A stretch of 64,000 bases of DNA, taken from assembly GCF_045629565.1 (NCBI RefSeq), contig NZ_JAZQRL010000068.1, forward strand, positions 27,261-91,260, written 5' to 3'. The stretch is from Arcticibacter sp045629565 (GTDB lineage: Bacteria; Bacteroidota; Bacteroidia; Sphingobacteriales; Sphingobacteriaceae). Each line of letters starts with the position of its first letter. Position 1 is the first letter of the stretch. The position numbers and the translations under genes were made by a program. The notes beneath the pieces were generated by a model. That model had not been told where the DNA came from, searched no databases, and saw only the letters and a program-made list of their open reading frames with translations. Shown here one piece after another: positions 1 to 9,018 of the stretch.

Positions 1-695
1 AACGCCCAGATTGTAAGAGGCATCTTCCACAGATCCATACCTTTGGTACGCATATTTAAAATCGTAGTGATATAGTTAAGTGCACCAATCAAGGACGAAG
101 CAATGAAAAACACCATACTGATCAACCACAAGGTCATCCCCGTTCCGGAACCTGAAATCGCTGTCGGTAATGCCGATAAAGGAGGATATATAGTCCAGCC
201 CGCACTGGCAGGTCCGCTCTCGACAAAGAATGACGCCATCATAATAACGCAAGCAATAAAGAAGAACCAAAAGGAAATCATATTCGCTATTGGTGATGCC
301 ATATCTCTCGCCCCAATTTGAAGAGGGATCAGCAGGTTACTAAATGTTCCACTTAATCCTGCAGTCAATACAAAAAATACCATGATGGTACCGTGAATCG
401 TGACAAGTGAAAGGTAAAAGTCGGGTTTAATCCTTCCTCCTTCTGCCCATTTCCCCAGGAACGTTTCCATTAATGGAAAACTCTGATCCGGCCAGCCTAG
501 CTGAATACGGAACAGAATAGAAAGAAGCATTCCTATAACGGCCATAATGATACCCGTAATAAGGAACTGTTTTGCGATCATCTTATGATCCTGGCTGAAA
601 ACATACTTAGTCAGGAAAGATTGCTCATGGTGACCATGGTCATCATGTGAATGCCCTGAATGTTCTAATGTATGATTAATCGCTGTGCTTGACAT
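1..695 (-). CDS. ctaD: Cytochrome c oxidase subunit I (partial, C-terminus off window)
   Basis: Haem-copper oxidase subunit I, the catalytic membrane subunit that reduces oxygen to water and pumps protons. The visible N-terminal 231 codons begin MSSTAINHTLEHS, followed by a His-rich cytoplasmic stretch (HSHDDHGHHEQ). The first transmembrane helices then follow, including the TIHGTIMVFF segment, whose His is the usual low-spin haem a ligand. The start at 695 is the first ATG in frame and lies 21 bases after the ctaC stop, as expected within an operon; no Shine-Dalgarno sequence is visible. The frame stays open to base 1, so the binuclear-centre helices (haem a3/CuB) lie outside the window. It is the last visible gene of the act-cta operon. 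Family assignment is secure; aa3 type is inferred from the family and context. Confidence 0.95.
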   Translation of the reverse strand, partial: MSSTAINHTLEHSGHSHDDHGHHEQSFLTKYVFSQDHKMIAKQFLITGIIMAVIGMLLSILFRIQLGWPDQSFPLMETFLGKWAEGGRIKPDFYLSLVTIHGTIMVFFVLTAGLSGTFSNLLIPLQIGARDMASPIANMISFWFFFIACVIMMASFFVESGPASAGWTIYPPLSALPTAISGSGTGMTLWLISMVFFIASSLIGALNYITTILNMRTKGMDLWKMPLTIWA

Positions 696-716
696 ATTAT
701 CGATCTATCTGATTTA

Positions 717-2048
717 CTAATTATTTAATGCTAATTTGTTATCTACCGCAACCTCTTTTACCGAAGATGCTACTTTTTGTTGCATTTCTTTCTTCACATC
801 ATCGTTGAAGAAAAGAGGCTGCTTGGTAATCCACTCATTATATTCTTGCTCGCTAACAACCTTAACCTTATACTGCATGTTATAGTGTCCGGATCCACAG
901 ATCTTAGCGCACAATAAAACGTAATCGAATGCCGGGTTACCTTTCTTCTCACGCATTTCTTCAGTAGTCAACTTTGGAGTGAACTGGAAGTAGGTGGGCA
1001 TCCCGGGAACAGCATTCATTTGAACCCTGAACTCAGGCATGTAAAAGCTATGAAGAACGTCTTTGGAGTTTATAGTGACACGCACAGGCTTATTGACTGG
1101 CAATACAATCTCAGGACCTAAACGATCATCCCAACTCTTCTTATCGGCATAGTCAATACCCAGTGTGTTGGTCGGAGTGGTTAACTTGTAATTACGAACA
1201 CCCAGCTCATTATCGGCTCCAGCATAACGAACATTCCATTTAAACTGTTCTCCAGTTACTTCGACGGATAATGCAGCCTTCTGATCGGCCTCCGGTGGAT
1301 TAGTGATACTTCTCCAGGTGAAAAATCCGAACACAACAAGAATCGTAAGTACAAACGCCGGAACGATAGTCCAAAGGCGTTCGATGGCATTGTTGTGTGG
1401 ATAATAGTATGCTTTTCTGACCGTGCTTCCGCGATATTTGAAAATGAACCAGAATAACAGAATTTGTGTAATAACAAACACCAGTGTCGTGATCGCTACG
1501 GTAGTAAGCATCATACTATCAATTCTGTCTCCATGAACTGATGCTGATTCGCCAGTTACAACATAGCCCCATACATCATACGTCCAATACGTTCCGTACA
1601 ACCCTAAAACCAGAAATGCTATGAAGATACCTCCCTGGATAGTGTTCCAGTTAAGAGCGCCTTCTTTTCCCTGAATTTCCCGTGTCAGCTCATAAACTCG
1701 TAAAATCTTTCCGATAATAGCGAGGAAAATGCATACCAGTAAAAATAGGATTGTATAATACGCAGCTGTTTTATACAGCGTACTGTTATCAACTACCTCG
1801 TCAGCAGCAGCCAAAGTACTAGCGTCATCAGACGTAGCCGACTCACTCACTTTCACTAGCTCACTAGCAAATGCATCCATATCGGCTGCATCTGTTACCG
1901 GTGCCGTTACCGGAGATGCTGCCGACGTTTCCGTTGCGCTCGCAGCAGCGGTAGAATCCTGTGCGGAAACCGAAGCACCAGCAGCCATAAAGCCAATGGC
2001 AAGTACAGCAATTAAGTTTCTGATCTTAAATAATTTATTAAAACGCAT
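717..2048 (-). CDS. ctaC: Cytochrome c oxidase subunit II with CuA site
   Basis: Subunit II takes electrons from cytochrome c through the binuclear CuA centre and passes them to subunit I. The CuA loop is visible near the C-terminus: C380, C384, H388 and M391 in CAKICGSGHYNM, with the partner His in DVLHSFYMPEF. The 443 residues exceed the usual length of roughly 250-350. After a signal-like N-terminus comes an Ala/Ser/Thr-rich linker (about residues 30-85), then two additional hydrophobic segments (about 92-112 and 138-160) before the canonical helical hairpin (about 183-250). This extended form is, to my knowledge, common in Bacteroidota. No haem motif is present, so it is not a caa3-type fusion. 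It lies 40 bases after actF and 21 bases before ctaD. Confidence 0.95.
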   Translation of the reverse strand: MRFNKLFKIRNLIAVLAIGFMAAGASVSAQDSTAAASATETSAASPVTAPVTDAADMDAFASELVKVSESATSDDASTLAAADEVVDNSTLYKTAAYYTILFLLVCIFLAIIGKILRVYELTREIQGKEGALNWNTIQGGIFIAFLVLGLYGTYWTYDVWGYVVTGESASVHGDRIDSMMLTTVAITTLVFVITQILLFWFIFKYRGSTVRKAYYYPHNNAIERLWTIVPAFVLTILVVFGFFTWRSITNPPEADQKAALSVEVTGEQFKWNVRYAGADNELGVRNYKLTTPTNTLGIDYADKKSWDDRLGPEIVLPVNKPVRVTINSKDVLHSFYMPEFRVQMNAVPGMPTYFQFTPKLTTEEMREKKGNPAFDYVLLCAKICGSGHYNMQYKVKVVSEQEYNEWITKQPLFFNDDVKKEMQQKVASSVKEVAVDNKLALNN

Positions 2049-2088
2049 TTCTTATACAATTCTAATGTGAATCCTTGTTCTTGTCTAC

Positions 2089-3324
2089 TTATATAGAATG
2101 ATGTAAACTCTCTTCAAGGAATGGATGATTTTTTGCAACCAACGGTTTCTTAGCTAGCTGAGACAGCATTAAAAAGCTGAATAAGCCCGCGAAACCGATC
2201 GCTGTTCCAATTTCAGTAATTCCGAAGTCCCTGTGGCTTTCAACCGTTCCAGGCATTATCATCAAATAATAATCCAACCAATGTCCGCAAAGTAAGACAA
2301 TACATACAACTAGTAGCGTGTTCGTACGTCTCTTTGAATCGCGAGTCATTAAAATCAACACAGGAGCAAGGAAGTTGATTACAATATTTAACCAAAACCA
2401 TGGCTTATACTCGGGCTCCCACCTCTTAAAGAAGTAAACGGTTTCTTCGGGCATGTTAGCATACCATATCAATAAGAATTGTGCAAACCATACGTACGTC
2501 CAGAAAATAGAGAAAGCAAAAATAAACTTACCCAAATCGTGCAAGTGATTATGATTCACCCAGCTCAGATAACCGCCCTTTTTCATCAGGATAATAGTGA
2601 TGGTGATTGCGCACAGGCCGCTGACCCACATGGCCGCAAAGTTATACCAACCAAACATGGTGGAAAACCAGTGAGCCTCTAATGACATAATCGTATCAAA
2701 AGACCATATAGGCGTTGTGAAGCCAAAAATCACCAGAAATATAGCTGACGTTTTAAAGCTTTTTTTATAATTCCCAAGACCGCCGACGGTATCTTCATTA
2801 TTGGAATACTTAGTAAGCATTACAGCAAAAGCAGAATAAATAGCCAGAAAAATAACAAGTCGGATTAAAAAGAAGGGGGCATTGAGATATACTGCCTTCT
2901 TAGCAATGATCGGATCGTAGTTTGCATGCCCCACTTCGGCAATACCTTCATGATGCCAATGATGATACAGATTGTGAGAGAATAATCCTGCTGCACAGAT
3001 GATGATCAATATAATTGACGCCACAGGCAGAACGTTTGCAAAAGCCTGAGGTATGCGGATTAAACCCGCTGACCAGCCCGACTGTGTAACTAGCTGCAAT
3101 GCGACGAAGAACGCCCCTGCTGCACATACACATGTAAAGTAATATCCCATTAAAAGGAGATTGGCAAATGTACGCTCGGTATGATGCTCGGAAGGATCTA
3201 GCAAAAAGCCATATGCCAATGCTACAACGCCTATCAGAATCGCAACCAAACTCCAGGTTTTTGCTTTACCCGAGAATTCGTATTGCTGTGTAAAATTATG
3301 TGTGTGATGATTGTGAGTTCCCAT
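2089..3324 (-). CDS. actF: Alternative complex III subunit ActF (membrane subunit)
   Basis: Integral membrane subunit of alternative complex III, the menaquinol:cytochrome c oxidoreductase that replaces bc1 in many Bacteroidota. The 411 residues start with a His-rich cytoplasmic tail (MGTHNHHTHN) and contain about ten hydrophobic helices. ActF is a paralogue of the NrfD-like ActC and, by family knowledge, forms part of the membrane quinol-binding and proton-translocating module. It follows actE by 18 bases and precedes ctaC by 40, so it is co-transcribed with both. Order and length fit actF; the distinction from ActC rests on shorter length and operon position. Confidence 0.9.
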   Translation of the reverse strand: MGTHNHHTHNFTQQYEFSGKAKTWSLVAILIGVVALAYGFLLDPSEHHTERTFANLLLMGYYFTCVCAAGAFFVALQLVTQSGWSAGLIRIPQAFANVLPVASIILIIICAAGLFSHNLYHHWHHEGIAEVGHANYDPIIAKKAVYLNAPFFLIRLVIFLAIYSAFAVMLTKYSNNEDTVGGLGNYKKSFKTSAIFLVIFGFTTPIWSFDTIMSLEAHWFSTMFGWYNFAAMWVSGLCAITITIILMKKGGYLSWVNHNHLHDLGKFIFAFSIFWTYVWFAQFLLIWYANMPEETVYFFKRWEPEYKPWFWLNIVINFLAPVLILMTRDSKRRTNTLLVVCIVLLCGHWLDYYLMIMPGTVESHRDFGITEIGTAIGFAGLFSFLMLSQLAKKPLVAKNHPFLEESLHHSI

Positions 3325-3342
3325 TTCGCTTAAAACATTAAC

Positions 3343-3930
3343 TTATTGAAGTTTTTGCAATTCTTTTACGTACATAACAATTTTCCACCTCTCGGTAGGA
3401 TTAAGCTGTGCACGGTGAGGTCCCATAAGGTTTAAACCGTATGTGATCGTGTGAAAAATCTTTCCGTCAGTTAAGTCTTTCATAGCACCGCCCCTGGAAG
3501 AATTACCTTTCGAGTAAGACGGTGGAGGAGGAAACTTCTCCAACGCAACAATCGTTCCGTCGCCATTTCCTTGAGGACCGTGGCACTGAGAACACATATG
3601 AAGATATAAATTCTTACCCTCAGTCAAGTTTTGCTTATTTCTTGTCAGCGGGTTAATAAGATTGTTACTGGCAGCCAGATATCCCTCATTTGTATTCGGA
3701 TACTCATCAACCTTATCATAACCGACCGGCGTAGTGCCTGATGGCGGCAACTGTGCTGTCTGACCGTTTGGAAAATTCTTATTAGGCTGATCCGGATTAT
3801 ATGCAATCGGATCGTACATATTACGGGCGAATTCGAGTCCCGGATTCTGCTTATCACCACCACATGAAGACACCACAGCCGATCCTGCCACGGCTATCAA
3901 TGCAGCGCTAAATATCCTGAGCTTATTCAT
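3343..3930 (-). CDS. actE: Alternative complex III subunit ActE, monohaem cytochrome c lipoprotein
   Basis: Small periplasmic c-type cytochrome of alternative complex III, lipid-anchored, thought to pass electrons on from ActA. I chose the start at 3930 (MNKLRIFSAALIA), although the frame is open to 3978. This start gives a proper lipoprotein signal ending in VVSSC (Cys23), places an AGGAAG about 10 bases upstream, and overlaps the actD stop by 8 bases. One haem-binding motif, CSQCH, lies at residues 113-117 of the 195-residue product, and a Met in the NLMGPH segment could be the axial ligand. The stretch between lipobox and haem domain is Pro/Asn-rich and probably extended. Confidence 0.92.
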   Translation of the reverse strand: MNKLRIFSAALIAVAGSAVVSSCGGDKQNPGLEFARNMYDPIAYNPDQPNKNFPNGQTAQLPPSGTTPVGYDKVDEYPNTNEGYLAASNNLINPLTRNKQNLTEGKNLYLHMCSQCHGPQGNGDGTIVALEKFPPPPSYSKGNSSRGGAMKDLTDGKIFHTITYGLNLMGPHRAQLNPTERWKIVMYVKELQKLQ

Positions 3931-4459
3931 AACTAACATACTTCCTTTCGTTGTGCATAACTTCAACAGCGCCTGCATCTTTTAACAAGTTTTCAATTTT
4001 ATCCGGATACGGGTTGGTCTTTGCATCAATAGCAATGACAAAGCGATCATCCGTAGCCCGCAAGTCCATCACCCGGGGCGCACGGCCTGGGAAGAAGTGA
4101 TTTGCGTAAAAGAAGGTAAACATCATGCCATATGCAGCAAATAAAATCGTAAGCTCAAACATGATAGGAATAAAGTCTGGCATGGCAAATGCCGGCTTTC
4201 CTCCGATATTCATAGGCCAGTCGTAAACCAACATATAATATATCATTGAAAAACCTAGAACTGTACCGGTGATTCCAAAGCAAAATGCAGCAATCGGAAG
4301 CCTGGAACGCTTATAGCCTAACTTATCTTCTATCCCGTGAATCGGCATCGGAGTATACACATCATAAATTCCGATATTATTCTCCTGTAGTTTGTCGATC
4401 CCGTGCATCATCTCATCAGGATCTTCGAAATGACCTAATATATATTTTACGTTGCTCAT
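3923..4459 (-). CDS. actD: Alternative complex III subunit ActD
   Basis: Membrane subunit of alternative complex III, corresponding to the DUF3341 family. The 178 residues start with a soluble region (MSNVKYILGHFEDPDEMMHGI), followed by two hydrophobic helices (about residues 60-82 and 100-123) and a short soluble C-terminal domain ending in KYVSYE. By family knowledge it is a small structural subunit without cofactors, and I see no Cys/His cofactor motif. It begins 3 bases after the actC stop and overlaps the start of actE by 8 bases, so translation of actD and actE is probably coupled. Confidence 0.92.
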   Translation of the reverse strand: MSNVKYILGHFEDPDEMMHGIDKLQENNIGIYDVYTPMPIHGIEDKLGYKRSRLPIAAFCFGITGTVLGFSMIYYMLVYDWPMNIGGKPAFAMPDFIPIMFELTILFAAYGMMFTFFYANHFFPGRAPRVMDLRATDDRFVIAIDAKTNPYPDKIENLLKDAGAVEVMHNERKYVSYE

Positions 4460-4462
4460 TGT

Positions 4463-5935
4463 CTAGCTTTTAGCGTAATCACTTTTTGAAACACTATCAT
4501 ATTTTTCCAAAGACTCCTGGTAGTACTCACCATGAGACTTTTCAACCTTGCCATCTCTGATCAGCTTTTGCTTCACCTGATCGCTTGAGCTCTTCAGAAT
4601 GAGTTTCACCTCTGCCATTGCAATTCCAGGAAGCACACGAAGGAACAGAAGAAACAGAGTAAAGAACACACCGATAGATCCTACGAATAACAAGATGTCG
4701 ATCGTTGTCGGGTAGAACATAGCCCAGCTGGATGGAAGATAATCGCGGTGAAGAGAAGTAACGATGATAACGAAGCGTTCAAACCACATACCGATGTTCA
4801 CAACAATGGAAAGAACCCATGATGCCCAGATACTGGTACGGATTTTCTTGAACCAGAAAAGCTGAGGAGAAATAACGTTACAAGTCATCATACACCAGTA
4901 AGCCCACCAGTATGGACCACTGATACGATTCAAAAATGCATATTGTTCGTACTCCACTCCTGAATACCAGGCAATGAATAACTCAGTCAGATAAGCTACA
5001 CCCACAATCGAACCAGTAACGATAATAATAACGTTCATCGATTCAATATGAAACATGGTAATGTAGTTTTCCCATTTCATCACCTTGCGGGCAATCAGCA
5101 ACAGCGTTTGCACCATCGCAAAACCCGAGAAAATTGCTCCGGCAACGAAGTATGGCGGGAAAATAGTAGTGTGCCATCCCGGCTCCAGTGAAGTCGCAAA
5201 GTCAAAAGATACGATAGTGTGTACCGACAATACAAGTGGAGTAGAAATACCCGCCAGGATTAGCGATACTGACTCAAAACGCTGCCAGTTCTTTACCGAT
5301 CCCGCCCATCCAAAAGAAAGGATGGAATAGATTCTGCGTCTAAAACCGGTAGCTCTGTCACGGATAGTCGCAATATCAGGAAGCAAACCAGTGTACCAGA
5401 AAACCAGGGACACAGAAAAATACGTAGAAATCGCGAATACGTCCCAGATCAGCGGCGAGTTAAAGTTAACCCATAGTGACCCGAACTGATTCGGCAATGG
5501 AAACACCCAGTAAGCTAACCACGGCCTACCCATGTGGGCGATAATATAAGTGGCGGCACAAATAACCGCAAAAATGGTCATAGCTTCTGCAGACCGGTTA
5601 ATGGAGTTTCTCCAGTTCTGTCGGAAGAGAAGGAGTACCGCGGAAATAAGTGTTCCCGCGTGACCGATACCTACCCACCAAACGAAGCCGGTGATATCCC
5701 ACGCCCATCCAACAGTCTTATTCAGTCCCCAGGTACCTAATCCAACCCAGAAAGTATAACTTATGGTTACAACCCAGGTAAGTGCTAAAGCTACGGCAAT
5801 ACCAAAGCCGATCCACCATGCCTTATTGGGCTTGTTCTCAACAGGAACCAGAACATCCTCAGTAATCTTAGAATAGGTTATATTCTTTCCGGTGATTAAT
5901 GGTTCTCTTAATATTGATTCGTTATGTGCTGACAT
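4463..5935 (-). CDS. actC: Alternative complex III subunit ActC (NrfD-like quinol-binding subunit)
   Basis: NrfD/PsrC-family polytopic membrane protein of alternative complex III. By family knowledge it holds the menaquinol site next to the iron-sulphur subunit ActB and contributes to proton translocation. The 490 residues contain about ten transmembrane helices from residue 40 on (first one in the WWIGFGIAVALALTW region). The short cytoplasmic tails are charged, and the C-terminus ends in SVSKSDYAKS. Gaps are 30 bases to actB and 3 bases to actD. The antisense frames over this gene have no family character and are taken as shadows. Confidence 0.95.
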   Translation of the reverse strand: MSAHNESILREPLITGKNITYSKITEDVLVPVENKPNKAWWIGFGIAVALALTWVVTISYTFWVGLGTWGLNKTVGWAWDITGFVWWVGIGHAGTLISAVLLLFRQNWRNSINRSAEAMTIFAVICAATYIIAHMGRPWLAYWVFPLPNQFGSLWVNFNSPLIWDVFAISTYFSVSLVFWYTGLLPDIATIRDRATGFRRRIYSILSFGWAGSVKNWQRFESVSLILAGISTPLVLSVHTIVSFDFATSLEPGWHTTIFPPYFVAGAIFSGFAMVQTLLLIARKVMKWENYITMFHIESMNVIIIVTGSIVGVAYLTELFIAWYSGVEYEQYAFLNRISGPYWWAYWCMMTCNVISPQLFWFKKIRTSIWASWVLSIVVNIGMWFERFVIIVTSLHRDYLPSSWAMFYPTTIDILLFVGSIGVFFTLFLLFLRVLPGIAMAEVKLILKSSSDQVKQKLIRDGKVEKSHGEYYQESLEKYDSVSKSDYAKS

Positions 5936-5965
5936 AATCTTTTTAAAATTCTATTCTGAAATCAA

Positions 5966-8900
5966 TTACGCTTCTACTATGTTTCTAACCTTTGTCTGGT
6001 AGCCTATACCTGGCATAGTATTGATCTCCTCCAGCACATAGTATGTACGCTCATTACGCAGAGCTTTACTTACTGCTGATTCAGGATCGTTCATATCTCC
6101 GAAGATAATCGCGTTTGCTGAACAAGCTTGCTGACAAGCCATCTGTATTTCGCCATCCACAAGAGCACGCTTTTCTAACTTAGCCGCTAATCTGCCGCCC
6201 TGAATGCGCTGAATACACATAGAACATTTCTCCATAACACCCCTTGAACGAGTAGTTACGTCAGGGTTCAATAGAAGTTGAGTGAATTCATTGTTCAGAT
6301 AGTTATCAAAACGTGAATCATTCCAGTAGTTAAACCAGTTGAAACGACGAACTTTATAAGGACAGTTGTTTGCACAGTAACGAGTACCCACGCAACGGTT
6401 GTAAGCCATATGGTTTAATCCGTCAGATGAATGCATGGTGGCAATAACCGGGCATACTGTTTCGCATGGAGCATGATCACAATGCTGACAAAGCATCGGC
6501 TGGTGAACAACGGATATATCATCCATATTCTCTAGCTCGCTTATCTCATCTTCCTTTGTAACCGATTTCCCACCGTCGTTAAAGCTGTAATAACGGTCAA
6601 TTCTGATCCAATGCATGTCACGACGGTTTCTAACCTCGTCACGACCCACCACCGGAATATTATTTTCTACATTACAAGCAACAATACATGAACCACAACC
6701 AGTACAAGCGTTCAAATCAATCGCCATAACCCAGTTATGACCAATCTTTTTGTGCTCAGGCCACAAATCATAGTTGTGGTGCGCAGCGCCGTGCGCCGTC
6801 GTTCCTGCATGAGGATCCTTTTTATAATCTGCAAAAGTCGTCTCACGAACGATATTTCTTCCTTCGTAAGAGTGATGGGTTTGAGTCTGAGCCAGCTCAT
6901 ACTTTCCACCAGTCTTGCTGATAGTAGCGGTAGTGTGGAACTGTACAGAACCATTAGCCACCCTAGCTAAAGGATATGCGTTCTCTCCTACTTTGCCAAT
7001 TTGTCCAGCCTTTGTGCGACCGTACCCAACAGCGATGGAAATAGTACCTCGCGCTTGTCCAGGCTGAAGAAGCAATGGCAACACAATGGTATAACCATTT
7101 TCGCCTTTAATCTCAACCAGGTCAAATTCACTCCATCCTTGCTCTTCAGCAAACTTTGGAGCAACAGCTGCATAATTATCCCAGGTTACTTTCGAAACAG
7201 CGTCAGGTAACTCCTGAAGAAACGCGTTATTGGCATAACGACCATCCTTCATCGCACCGTTTTGGTATAAGTGTACTTCTATATCCTTAGCAAGAGATTT
7301 ACTTTGTGAAACGATAGTTTGAGCAACACCCGTCAGATCACCTGCGAAAGAGTAGCTGCCTGCAGGTTTCTGTCCCGTATAAACGAAACCAGTTTGCAAC
7401 AGATCTTTCCAGGATTTCCCCGCAGTTGGCAGAATATTTTTCTCCCAATATGACTTCACATACTGGTAGTAATTCTTTTGCGGGTTTTCAGACCAGGCTA
7501 GCAAGCTCTGCTCTGCTTGTCTCGTGTTGAAAACAGGGTTGATAGTTGGCTGAATGATTGTATAGTAGCCTTCTACTGCACTTTCGTCACCCCATGATTC
7601 CAGGAAGCACGATGTCGGTGCTAGAACAGTACACAAACTTGCTGTTTCATCCTCTCTGTCAGAGAAAGATACGCGCAAAGGCACTTTTGCAAGCGCATCA
7701 GCGAAAAGCTTAGGATCCGAAAAATCATATGCCGGATTGCTACCCATAAAGAATACCGCACCAACCTCGCCGTTGTTCATCTCCTTAACGAAAGAAGAAA
7801 ACGCAACGTCATTACCGGCGTAGCTGTTAATCTGGTTATCCAGATCTATTGTCGTACCGTAGCTGCCCAGTGCAGAGTTGATGGCGTTAACAACCGTTTG
7901 TATAGAAACATCATTTGATCCTGAAACAACCAACGCACGACCTCTAGCCTGCAGTAATTCTTTCGCTGCAAGCTTAATGGCAGTGTTGGCAAATGTATTT
8001 GACGCCAACGCCTGAGCACCTGGAAGTTGCCCACCCGTCACTTCGTTATACAACGCGATGATTGCAGGTCCTTCTTCAGATGGCTTAACCGGAATACGGG
8101 AATCCGCATTTGTACCTGTCAGACTCATACCAGTCTCAAACTGGATATGTCTCGACATCTTACCTTTCTTGAGGGAGGCGGAATTACGATTACCAACATA
8201 TTGTTTGGTAAACTCCTCACCAGAGATCCATGTACCCAAGAAATCAGCTGACACACTCACTATAACGTCTGCCCTGTCAAATCGGTAACTTGGGATTACT
8301 GCCTTTCCAAAACTGTTTGCATTTGCCTGAAGAATTCCACTATAAGAAACGGCATCAACCTGTACATGAACCGTATTCGGATATTGTGTAATAAATTCAG
8401 CAATAACACTTTTCGCCGAAGGGCTTGAAATGCTGGAAGATACTATGCGGATCTTCTTACCTGAGGCTTGAAGCTTATTTAATTCCCCTTTAACGAAAGA
8501 ATCGACTTTATCCCAGCTCGCCTCTGCACCGTCAAGTTTTGGTCCTTTTAGCTTAGAAACATCATATAGATCCAGAATCGCTGCCTGAGTAGCCGCATCT
8601 GTTCCGGTATTACCAAATACGCTACGCTCATTTGGCTCGATTTTAATCGGACGACCTTCTCTGGTCTTCACTAAAATACTTTGACCGTTATAACTGGAAA
8701 CATAATAATTTGCAACACCAGGTGTTACGTCTTCAGGTTTAACCAGATAAGGAATAGACTTATGCACAGGAGCTGTCTGACATGCAGCCAGAGAAACAGC
8801 ACCTAAACCAAATCCCAACGCTTTTAAGAAATCACGTCTCGGCGCAACCGTGTTCAAACCTCCTTCACTTAAAACATCTTCCAACGGAATCTGCTCAGCG

Positions 8901-8983
8901 AATTCATTTTTATTTTTCTCTACAAATTCAGGAGAGCTCTTCAGTTCTTCTAAACCTTTCCAGTATTTTTTATTGCTCTTCAT
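5966..8983 (-). CDS. actB: Alternative complex III subunit ActB (molybdopterin-oxidoreductase-like and Fe-S protein)
   Basis: Large periplasmic iron-sulphur subunit of alternative complex III. A twin-arginine signal (RRDFLKALGFGLG, about residues 49-61) followed by LAAC suggests Tat export and lipid anchoring. Residues of about 75-730 resemble the molybdopterin oxidoreductase fold; in this family that part has no cofactor. From about residue 765 comes a ferredoxin-like domain with four Cys clusters: CTGCGSCIVAC, CQHCDHAPCETVCP, CVGTRYCANNCP, and CSMC combined with CQQAC. By family knowledge these bind three [4Fe-4S] and one [3Fe-4S] centre that carry electrons from the ActC quinol site to the ActA haems. 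At 1005 residues it is full length. It lies 35 bases after actA. Confidence 0.96.
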   Translation of the reverse strand: MKSNKKYWKGLEELKSSPEFVEKNKNEFAEQIPLEDVLSEGGLNTVAPRRDFLKALGFGLGAVSLAACQTAPVHKSIPYLVKPEDVTPGVANYYVSSYNGQSILVKTREGRPIKIEPNERSVFGNTGTDAATQAAILDLYDVSKLKGPKLDGAEASWDKVDSFVKGELNKLQASGKKIRIVSSSISSPSAKSVIAEFITQYPNTVHVQVDAVSYSGILQANANSFGKAVIPSYRFDRADVIVSVSADFLGTWISGEEFTKQYVGNRNSASLKKGKMSRHIQFETGMSLTGTNADSRIPVKPSEEGPAIIALYNEVTGGQLPGAQALASNTFANTAIKLAAKELLQARGRALVVSGSNDVSIQTVVNAINSALGSYGTTIDLDNQINSYAGNDVAFSSFVKEMNNGEVGAVFFMGSNPAYDFSDPKLFADALAKVPLRVSFSDREDETASLCTVLAPTSCFLESWGDESAVEGYYTIIQPTINPVFNTRQAEQSLLAWSENPQKNYYQYVKSYWEKNILPTAGKSWKDLLQTGFVYTGQKPAGSYSFAGDLTGVAQTIVSQSKSLAKDIEVHLYQNGAMKDGRYANNAFLQELPDAVSKVTWDNYAAVAPKFAEEQGWSEFDLVEIKGENGYTIVLPLLLQPGQARGTISIAVGYGRTKAGQIGKVGENAYPLARVANGSVQFHTTATISKTGGKYELAQTQTHHSYEGRNIVRETTFADYKKDPHAGTTAHGAAHHNYDLWPEHKKIGHNWVMAIDLNACTGCGSCIVACNVENNIPVVGRDEVRNRRDMHWIRIDRYYSFNDGGKSVTKEDEISELENMDDISVVHQPMLCQHCDHAPCETVCPVIATMHSSDGLNHMAYNRCVGTRYCANNCPYKVRRFNWFNYWNDSRFDNYLNNEFTQLLLNPDVTTRSRGVMEKCSMCIQRIQGGRLAAKLEKRALVDGEIQMACQQACSANAIIFGDMNDPESAVSKALRNERTYYVLEEINTMPGIGYQTKVRNIVEA

Positions 8984-9018
8984 TTAAGCTATATGTAACT
9001 GTATCTGTAAGTTTTATA

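Noticed and set aside
5966..8983. ActB as a functional molybdopterin oxidoreductase (formate dehydrogenase or nitrate reductase type)
   Set aside because: Operon context and domain order are those of alternative complex III, where the molybdopterin-like domain carries no cofactor.
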